Source of the DNA: JBPCIX01 sp051005875
GTDB lineage: Bacteria; Actinomycetota; CADDZG01; JAHWKV01
NCBI GenBank assembly: GCA_051005875.1
Contig: JBPCIX010000009.1
Coordinates: 1-26,721 of the forward strand
Length of the DNA: 26,721 nt
Reading direction: 5' to 3'
Under the pieces are notes generated by a model. It did no database searches. It saw only the letters and a list, made by a program, of their open reading frames with translations, and had not been told where the DNA came from. This document shows, one piece after another, positions 22,325 to 26,721 of the stretch. Position 1 is the stretch's first letter, and every line of letters starts with the position of its first letter. The translations under genes were made by a program, and so were the position numbers.

Positions 22325-23001
22325 TACTCGCCTTCCTCTCGAAATTCCAGGATGGCGGCCCCTATGGTGATGCGGTCGCCCGGTGTCAGCCGCCTTTCCT
22401 TTATCAGTGTCTCGTTGACCAGAGTGCCGTTGGTGGACCCCAGATCCACAAGCCACCAGCTACCGTCGCGCTCTTCTAGGCGAGCATGTTCTCGGGACGC
22501 GTTGGGGTCGGCCACCATTATTTCATTGGTGGAGGCTCGTCCCAGCGTGAGGCGTGGCTGATCGAGAGACCAAACCTGACTCTGCTCTGAACCCACCAGA
22601 GCGATGGTTGCGGGTGCGGCCATCGGCTCATCTGCTTGTTCATGCAATGCCTGCACCTGAAACTTGCCTTCGGCGATCTGGTCGTCTTGTTCGAACCTGA
22701 TGTCCAGCGGTCCGGCCGGACGCCACCTGCGTTGGGCTGCGTTGGCTTTTAGCAGGCCGGCAAATTCGGTCTTGAGGTTAGACATCAAACCTTCAAACCT
22801 CTGGAAATCGGCAGGCGGCAGTCCAATGACATAAACGTTGGGCACATATACCGCAGAGACGCTGATGCTCTTGCCGCCTTCCATTTCGCGCAGAAGCCGC
22901 CGGCCTATTTCAGAAGGCTCAACATCTGAGCGGAATGCCTTGGAAAAAACTCCTTCCACCATTTTCTCCAGCCGTTTTTCAAACTCTTCAGCTATACCCA
23001 T
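22324..23001 (-). CDS. fhaA: FHA-domain protein FhaA (DUF3662 plus FHA)
   Basis: The 225-aa protein has an N-terminal DUF3662 domain (1-110: EEFEKRLEKMVEGVFSKAF, EIGRRLLREME, YVPNVYVIGL) and a C-terminal FHA domain (about 140-225: LTLGRASTNEIMVADPNASREHARL, LVDLGSTNGTLVN). In mycobacteria the FHA domain binds phosphorylated MviN and the protein limits wall synthesis; there it has a long low-complexity linker, which is very short here. It is the first gene of the seven-gene operon. No ribosome site precedes the ATG, but a -10-like TAGTAT lies eight bases upstream, so the transcript may be leaderless. Confidence 0.88.
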   Translation of the reverse strand: MGIAEEFEKRLEKMVEGVFSKAFRSDVEPSEIGRRLLREMEGGKSISVSAVYVPNVYVIGLPPADFQRFEGLMSNLKTEFAGLLKANAAQRRWRPAGPLDIRFEQDDQIAEGKFQVQALHEQADEPMAAPATIALVGSEQSQVWSLDQPRLTLGRASTNEIMVADPNASREHARLEERDGSWWLVDLGSTNGTLVNETLIKERRLTPGDRITIGAAILEFREEGE

Positions 23002-23003
23002 AT

Positions 23004-23022
23004 GACTAGATACTACCTAGTC
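23004..23022. promoter_or_regulatory. Possible leaderless promoter and palindrome upstream of fhaA
   Basis: On the minus strand TAGTAT (23016-23011) lies eight bases upstream of the fhaA ATG, with TTTAGC 17 bases further up as a poor -35. The element sits within an inverted repeat, GACTAG (23004-23009) and CTAGTC (23017-23022), which could be an operator. The operon leader would be very short or absent. Confidence 0.4.
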
Positions 23023-23050
23023 AACCCTAGGAGCTAAACTTGCGTTTCGA

Positions 23051-23133
<83 letters not shown>

Positions 23134-23165
23134 CGAGTATGCTCGAGCCTTCCTAAGGAGTGGCG

Positions 23166-23666
23166 GTGGACCAAGACACGCTAATAAAGGCAGCGCCGGT
23201 GGCGATCGCGATCTTCGCTCTGGTCATCGCCCTTGCCGGCAGCGTCCGGCTTACCTCTGCGCGACGCTCTTTGAAGCTTCTGCAGGGGACATTCAACGGC
23301 CAGACTCTCGTCGATGCGGTCGCCACGTACGTGGGTGAGGTCAAGGGAACCCAACAAAATTTGAACCAGCTCGCCAAGCGTCACGAGGAACTGGCCGCCA
23401 TGCTGGGGCGTTCTGCGAGGAACCTGGCAGTGATCCGTTTCGACGCTTTCGAGGAGATGGGCGGCCGGCTGTCCTTTTCGGCAGCTTGGCTTAACGACTA
23501 CGGAACGGGAGTGGTTCTTACTTCAATCAACGGCCGCTCGGAGTCGCGCGTTTATGCCAAAGAGGTACAGGAAGGCGTGTCCGAGCACACACTCTCTCCC
23601 GAAGAACAGCAGGCCGTCAGTGAGGCACTCGGTCGTAAGCGCAAAGTTCGTACCGACCGGGGGTGA
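23166..23666 (+). CDS. DUF4446 family membrane protein
   Basis: From GTG 23166 the product is 166 aa. An N-terminal membrane helix (APVAIAIFALVIALAGSV) is followed by a coiled-coil-like helix (GEVKGTQQNLNQLAKRHEELAAML) and then the DUF4446 core: NLAVIRFDAFEEMGGRLSFSAAWLND, GVVLTSINGRSESRVYAK, ending HTLSPEEQQAVSEA. The function of DUF4446 is unknown; it is common in Firmicutes and Actinomycetota. AAGGAG is five bases before GTG 23166, better than GTG 23160. Its TGA stop overlaps the serS GTG (GTGA), so the two genes are coupled. Confidence 0.82.
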   Translation: MDQDTLIKAAPVAIAIFALVIALAGSVRLTSARRSLKLLQGTFNGQTLVDAVATYVGEVKGTQQNLNQLAKRHEELAAMLGRSARNLAVIRFDAFEEMGGRLSFSAAWLNDYGTGVVLTSINGRSESRVYAKEVQEGVSEHTLSPEEQQAVSEALGRKRKVRTDRG

Positions 23667-24919
23667 TAGACCTTAGGCTGCTCCGCTCTGACCCAGAGCG
23701 GGTTCGGACGGCTATGGAACTTCGCGGCGTCGATGTCGATTTAGACCGGCTCGCAGAGCTGGATTCCGAACACCGCGCACTCATCGTAAAGGTGGAATCG
23801 GCGAGGGCCCAGCACAACGAAGCCAATAAGAAAATCGCCGGGACCTCTGCCGATAGCCGTACAGGTGCGATCGACGAAGCCAAGAAGATGGCGCAGGGGT
23901 TACAAAGGCTGGACGACCAACTGGGATTAGCCCGCGCCGAACTTGATGACCAGCTTCAAAGGGTCCCCAACCTGGTTCATCCCGATGCTCCTTCCGGCCG
24001 TGGCGACGAATCTAACGCCCTGGTGCGTGAAACCGGCGAAATCGACACGTTTGATTTTGTTGGCAAGGATCACCTGGAGATCGGGCAAGCCCTTGGAATT
24101 ATCGACGTTGACCGGGCGGCAAAGGTTTCGGGATCACGATTCGGAATCTTAAGAGGCGCAGGAGCAATCCTTGAGTTGGCTCTTGTTCGGTTTGCCATCG
24201 ACCGGCTCGGCGCTGAGGGATTCGTGCCCGTAATTCCTCCAGTGCTGGTTAAGCGAGATGCCATGTACGGCACGGGGTTTTTCCCGACCGACGAAGCTCA
24301 GGTGTACAAGGCCGCCGACGACGACCTTTATCTAGCCGGGACTTCCGAAGTACCGATGGCCTACATGCATTCAGGGGAAACGTTTTCTTTCGAAGAATTG
24401 CCCGTTCGCTACGCTGGTTTTTCAACCTGCTTTAGGCGCGAGGCGGGAACCTACGGAAAGGACACCCGCGGCATTATCCGGGTCCACCAGTTCGACAAGG
24501 TCGAGATGTTCTCATTTTGCTCACCGGACGCTTCAGAGGACGAGCACCTGAAACTGCTGTCCCTCGAAGAGGAGCTTTTCAAGATGCTCGAGATTCCATT
24601 TCGGACGATTGAAATCTGCGCGGGCGATTTGGCCGATCCCAATTACCGCAAGTTCGACATCGAGGCGTGGCTTCCGGGGGCCGAGCGCTGGCTGGAGGTC
24701 ACATCGTGCTCGAACGACATCGACTATCAAGCAAGAAGGCTGGGCATCCGGATGAAAACTCCCCAAGGCAACCGGCTTGTTCATACCCTCAACGGCACTG
24801 CCTTTGCAATTCAAAGAGCAATCGTCGCACTGCTGGAGAATCATCAGCTGGGTGACGGTTCGGTTACGATTCCGCCCGCATTGATTCCCTATACAGGATT
24901 CGAGCAGATCCGAAAGTAG
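23663..24919 (+). CDS. serS: Seryl-tRNA synthetase
   Basis: The 418-aa enzyme is full-length. The N-terminal coiled-coil arm (about 30-100) that grips the long variable arm of tRNA-Ser is present, beginning MIDLRLLRSDPERVRTAMELRGVD. Class II motifs are clear: motif 2 FRREAGTYGKDTRGIIRVHQFDKVE and motif 3 near NGTAFAIQRAIVALLENHQLGDGS. TSEVPMAYMHSGE binds serine/ATP. It charges tRNA-Ser with serine. The GTG start is in GTGA overlap with the DUF4446 gene. Two tRNA-Ser genes follow directly. Confidence 0.95.
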   Translation: MIDLRLLRSDPERVRTAMELRGVDVDLDRLAELDSEHRALIVKVESARAQHNEANKKIAGTSADSRTGAIDEAKKMAQGLQRLDDQLGLARAELDDQLQRVPNLVHPDAPSGRGDESNALVRETGEIDTFDFVGKDHLEIGQALGIIDVDRAAKVSGSRFGILRGAGAILELALVRFAIDRLGAEGFVPVIPPVLVKRDAMYGTGFFPTDEAQVYKAADDDLYLAGTSEVPMAYMHSGETFSFEELPVRYAGFSTCFRREAGTYGKDTRGIIRVHQFDKVEMFSFCSPDASEDEHLKLLSLEEELFKMLEIPFRTIEICAGDLADPNYRKFDIEAWLPGAERWLEVTSCSNDIDYQARRLGIRMKTPQGNRLVHTLNGTAFAIQRAIVALLENHQLGDGSVTIPPALIPYTGFEQIRK

Positions 24920-24960
24920 CCGGCCACAGCCATACTTGAAGGGTCGTTAAACTTGTTGAC

Positions 24961-25044
24961 GGAGGGTTCGCGTAACCCGGTATCGCAGCGGACTTGAAAT
25001 CCGCCGACCGCAAGGTCTTCGGGGTTCGAATCCCCGGCCCTCCG
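24961..25044 (+). tRNA. tRNA-Ser (anticodon TGA)
   Basis: Acceptor GGAGGG pairs with CCCTCC (25038-25043), with a G discriminator typical of tRNA-Ser. Anticodon stem GCGGA/TCCGC encloses loop CTTGAAA with anticodon TGA at 24995-24997. A long variable arm (GACCGCAAGGTC) and T loop GGTTCGAATCC follow. TTAAAC (24948-24953) could be its -10. No CCA is encoded. Confidence 0.93.
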
Positions 25045-25064
25045 CTTGAGCTTGCGGTCCCCGT

Positions 25065-25070
25065 TACAAT
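25065..25070 (+). promoter_or_regulatory. -10 element before tRNA-Ser(GCT)
   Basis: TACAAT ends seven bases before the tRNA gene. No -35 with normal spacing is seen, so this tRNA may also be co-transcribed with the upstream one. Confidence 0.35.
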
Positions 25071-25076
25071 GGCAGC

Positions 25077-25165
25077 GGAGGCATCGCCTAGTCCGGTCTA
25101 TGGCGCGGGATTGCTAATCCCGTTGGGGTTCACGCCCCTCGCGCGTTCGAATCGCGCTGCCTCCG
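25077..25165 (+). tRNA. tRNA-Ser (anticodon GCT)
   Basis: Acceptor GGAGGCA pairs with TGCCTCC (25158-25164), followed by a G discriminator. Anticodon stem CGGGA/TCCCG encloses TTGCTAA with anticodon GCT at 25113-25115. A long variable arm and T loop CGTTCGAATCG complete a class II tRNA. No CCA is encoded. Confidence 0.93.
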
Positions 25166-25201
25166 CCGGCCGGCCCCCCTTACCGGGAGCACGGTTGAAA
25201 G

Positions 25202-25275
25202 GCGCCCTTAGCTCAGTGGATTAGAGCGCGTGGCTACGGACCACGAGGCCGGGGGTTCGAATCCCTCAGGGCGCA
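25202..25275 (+). tRNA. tRNA-Arg (anticodon ACG)
   Basis: Acceptor GCGCCCT pairs with AGGGCGC (25268-25274), with an A discriminator. D arm AGCTCAGTGGATTAGAGC, anticodon stem CGTGG/CCACG around loop CTACGGA with anticodon ACG at 25236-25238, and T loop GGTTCGAATCC are all normal. A34 of this tRNA is the known substrate of TadA, whose gene lies about 730 bases downstream. No CCA is encoded. Confidence 0.95.
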
Positions 25276-25284
25276 CTACTACTA

Positions 25285-25908
25285 CTACGAAAGGGCGCCT
25301 GCTACTACGTTGATCATCGTGGCCACAATCGCCGTACCGAATACATATGACAACAGGGCATGGCGCAAAACTGAACGCCGGACAATCCCAGAGTTCAATT
25401 CCGTATCCGAGACCTGGTAGGTCGTGCCTATGGTGAAAGCCAGGTAAGCAAAGTCGGTGTACTGGGGGTCGTGATCGTCGTGGAAGTCGATCCCCCCCTG
25501 CGGTTTGCTGTAGTACAGATGAGCATAGTGGAGCATAAAAACGACATGAACGACCATCCACGATGTCAGGACGCTCACGATTGCGATCACCGTCAGAGCT
25601 GCCTTGTCGCCTCCCTGGAGGTCGGCGGCTTTTACGAGGGCGAAGAATACCCCGACAAGACTGGCCAGGCTCGCGCCGTTGAGCATCAAATCCGCGATGG
25701 CTCTGCTGTTGTCCTCGCGGGTAGCCATCTCGCCGGTGGCCTTGCTGTCCTTGCCCCGGACGTCGGCCCAAACCCACACGAGAAATACCATCGCAGCGGT
25801 GTCCCAACCCAGCAACACGCTTGTCTGCCAGTGGGTGATTCGTGATGCGAGAAAACCCCCGGCTAGCCCGCAGACCGCGGCGATGATGAATCGTTTTCGA
25901 GCCGACAC
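25285..25908 (-). CDS. DUF1345 family integral membrane protein
   Basis: From GTG 25908 (SARKRFIIAAVCGLAGGFLAS) the protein is 207 aa with about five membrane helices. The DUF1345 landmarks are visible: LLGWDTAAMVFLVWVW near the second helix, FMLHYAHLYYSKPQGGIDFHDD and DPQYTDFAYLAFTIGTTYQVSDTEL near the C-terminal third. The function of the family is unknown. The frame is open to an ATG at 26094, but that would overlap tadA and give a Ser/Ala-rich extension without a membrane segment, so I prefer the GTG. It converges on tRNA-Arg with nine bases between. Confidence 0.82.
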   Translation of the reverse strand: MSARKRFIIAAVCGLAGGFLASRITHWQTSVLLGWDTAAMVFLVWVWADVRGKDSKATGEMATREDNSRAIADLMLNGASLASLVGVFFALVKAADLQGGDKAALTVIAIVSVLTSWMVVHVVFMLHYAHLYYSKPQGGIDFHDDHDPQYTDFAYLAFTIGTTYQVSDTELNSGIVRRSVLRHALLSYVFGTAIVATMINVVAGALS

Positions 25909-26005
25909 ACGGGTAGGATAAACGCATGCGCGGTCTTGCGGCGTCTTTCTGGATACGGCGAGCAGGCTGAAAGAGTCGGCGGCGACCAGCGCCGACGAAC
26001 AATTC

Positions 26006-26452
26006 ATGAGGCTGGCGCTCGAGGAAGCCACGCAGGCTGCGAGCCACGAAGATATCCCGGTCGGCGCGGTCGCAGTTAAGGGGGGCCTTGTCATTGCCAG
26101 CGCTCACAACGAGCGGGAACTGCGAGCCGATCCGACTGCGCATGCAGAGATTCTTCTTCTTCAAAGGGTTTCTGAGTGTGTCGGCAGCTGGAGACTAGCC
26201 GGGGTTACGGTTTATGTGACGCTCGAGCCCTGTCCGATGTGTGCCGGAGCAATGGTGGCAGGGCGTGTTCCGCGAATTGTCTACGGCGCATCCGACGAAA
26301 AGGCGGGCGCCGCTTGGTCGCAGTACAACATTCCGCAGGATCCAAGGCTCAATCACCGTTGCCGGATAACCAACGGGGTCCTCGCTGAAGAATCAGCCCA
26401 GCTTCTTCGTTCATTCTTCCGAGCCAGGCGCCGGCGGCCCCAGACTATCTAG
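26006..26452 (+). CDS. tadA: tRNA-specific adenosine deaminase TadA
   Basis: The 148-aa protein has the zinc/catalytic motifs HAE (TAHAEILLLQ, proton donor Glu) and PCPMCAGA (two zinc Cys). It deaminates A34 to inosine in tRNA-Arg(ACG), encoded about 730 bases upstream. The start ATG 26006 gives MRLALEEATQAASHEDIPVGA; relatives often have about seven more residues before MRLALEEA, and the frame upstream is open but has no ATG, GTG or TTG nearby. The stop TAG (26450-26452) lies within the sequence shared with the IS110 end, so the last residue or two may have been set by the insertion. Confidence 0.9.
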   Translation: MRLALEEATQAASHEDIPVGAVAVKGGLVIASAHNERELRADPTAHAEILLLQRVSECVGSWRLAGVTVYVTLEPCPMCAGAMVAGRVPRIVYGASDEKAGAAWSQYNIPQDPRLNHRCRITNGVLAEESAQLLRSFFRARRRRPQTI

Positions 26453-26721
26453 ACATCCCACGGGATTAAATGTCAAGCCGCCCGGCACTTGAAGCGCCTG
26501 ATCTTCCGCTCCCCAGGCGACCTTTTCGTCGTAGGCCGTTCGATGCGTGAGGCAACCATGCATGATTCCAACCCAGCGATTCGCAAGCGTTCTAAGCGCT
26601 TGATGATGGGTGGCCCCCTTGGCGCGTTGAACGTCGTAAAGGCTGCGGGCGCCTTGGGAGGCGGTAATAGAGCAGAAGGCCCATTGATAGCAAGCATCGG
26701 CCAAACGCCGGTTTCGAGCGA
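26411..26721 (-). CDS. IS110-family transposase, C-terminal part (partial, 5' end outside window)
   Basis: The minus-strand frame is open at the window edge and reads NRRLADACYQWAF, SITASQGARSLYD, AKGATHHQALRTLANRWVG, IMHGCLTHRTAYDEKVAWG. This is the Transposase_20 (C-terminal catalytic) part of IS110 transposases; the serine in the ASxGAR segment lies in the region of the family's catalytic serine. Compared with the left copy there is one extra base near the 3' end, so the frame runs past the transposon end (26449) and stops at 26411 inside tadA on the opposite strand. Whether this longer tail is natural or a frameshift is unclear. Confidence 0.8.
   Translation of the reverse strand, partial: ARNRRLADACYQWAFCSITASQGARSLYDVQRAKGATHHQALRTLANRWVGIMHGCLTHRTAYDEKVAWGAEDQALQVPGGLTFNPVGCLDSLGPPAPGSEE
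26449..26721 (-). mobile_element. IS110-family element, 3' end only (right copy, inverted)
   Basis: The transposon's right end lies at about 26449-26452 (CTAG), abutting or overlapping the tadA stop. Its terminal 126 bases match window positions 1-126 in inverted orientation with scattered mismatches and one indel, so it is a related but diverged copy. The rest extends beyond the window. As in the left copy, there is a short non-coding right end and no terminal inverted repeats. Confidence 0.8.

Noticed and set aside
24920..24960. T-box or other leader element near serS and its tRNAs
   Set aside because: serS overlaps the DUF4446 gene, which leaves no leader, and the bases after serS are too few to hold such an element.
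25268..25298. AGGGCGC repeated at the tRNA-Arg 3' end and again at 25292-25298, a possible integration site
   Set aside because: Only seven to eight bases are shared and there is no integrase or mobile cargo between the copies; the CTA microrepeat explains the region as well.
25208..26164. Long minus-strand frame (318 aa) across the DUF1345 and tadA region
   Set aside because: It is rich in Arg and Ser with no domain, and overlaps the convincing DUF1345, tadA and tRNA-Arg genes. It is an out-of-frame shadow.

Overview
The window looks like a stretch of an actinobacterial (Actinomycetota) chromosome near the replication origin. The best evidence is the gene order crgA(-), sortase(+), trpG(+), then on the minus strand PASTA kinase, second PASTA kinase, pbpA, ftsW/rodA, PP2C phosphatase, fhaB, fhaA, followed by tRNA-Leu(+). 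This is close to the arrangement known around pknB/pknA in Mycobacterium tuberculosis and Streptomyces. The base composition is moderately GC-rich, several genes use GTG or TTG starts, and the tRNA genes do not encode CCA. I cannot name the species; it does not look like a well-studied genus.

Layout. (1) 1-126: the 3' end of an IS110-family transposon. (2) 237-1852: an accessory patch of toxin-antitoxin genes. It holds an apparently intact VapBC-like pair, an AbrB-type antitoxin with a RelE-like toxin frame that has no normal start codon, and a 5'-truncated DUF5615/PIN-like fragment. (3) 1909-8611, minus strand: genes for exported proteins. These are a cupredoxin-like lipoprotein, an Asp-box beta-propeller protein, an NHL-propeller/DUF11 protein with a C-terminal membrane anchor, a small secreted protein and a parallel beta-helix protein. 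Two long perfect hairpins separate the transcription units. (4) 8807-9664: an orphan LuxR-type response regulator divergent from the beta-helix gene. (5) 9677-12699: an unrecognised 321-aa protein, a DUF1989 protein, a histone-H1-like basic protein with PDSQ repeats, an SCP2-like protein and a small membrane protein with a possible zinc knuckle. (6) 12701-23001: the cell-envelope and division signalling cluster (crgA, class E sortase, a small membrane peptide, trpG, and the seven-gene overlapping operon fhaA-fhaB-pstP-rodA-pbpA-pknA-pknB). (7) 23051-26452: translation functions (tRNA-Leu, a DUF4446 protein, serS, two tRNA-Ser, tRNA-Arg(ACG), tadA) plus a DUF1345 membrane protein. (8) 26449-26721: a second, diverged IS110 3' end in inverted orientation.

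How the genes fit together. Region 6 is a phosphorylation circuit for septal or peripolar wall growth. PASTA kinases would sense muropeptides or lipid II, PstP would reverse the phosphorylation, FHA proteins would bind phosphothreonine partners, and RodA/FtsW with the class B PBP would polymerise and cross-link peptidoglycan. CrgA would help recruit division proteins and the sortase would process surface proteins. In region 7, SerS sits beside two of its tRNAs, and TadA lies near tRNA-Arg(ACG), the tRNA whose wobble A it is known to deaminate. Regions 2 and 3 are the accessory part. The most unusual observations are a collagen-like Gly-X-Y tail on one PASTA kinase, an AT-rich motif shared by the upstream regions of the response regulator and a secreted protein, toxin-antitoxin genes with ATC codons where a start would be expected, and an IS110 end that coincides with the tadA stop codon. 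I found no CRISPR array, no phage structural genes and no clear new defence system. No gene-free stretch exceeds about 260 bases; the longest (7173-7426) holds a hairpin and the shared AT-rich motif.
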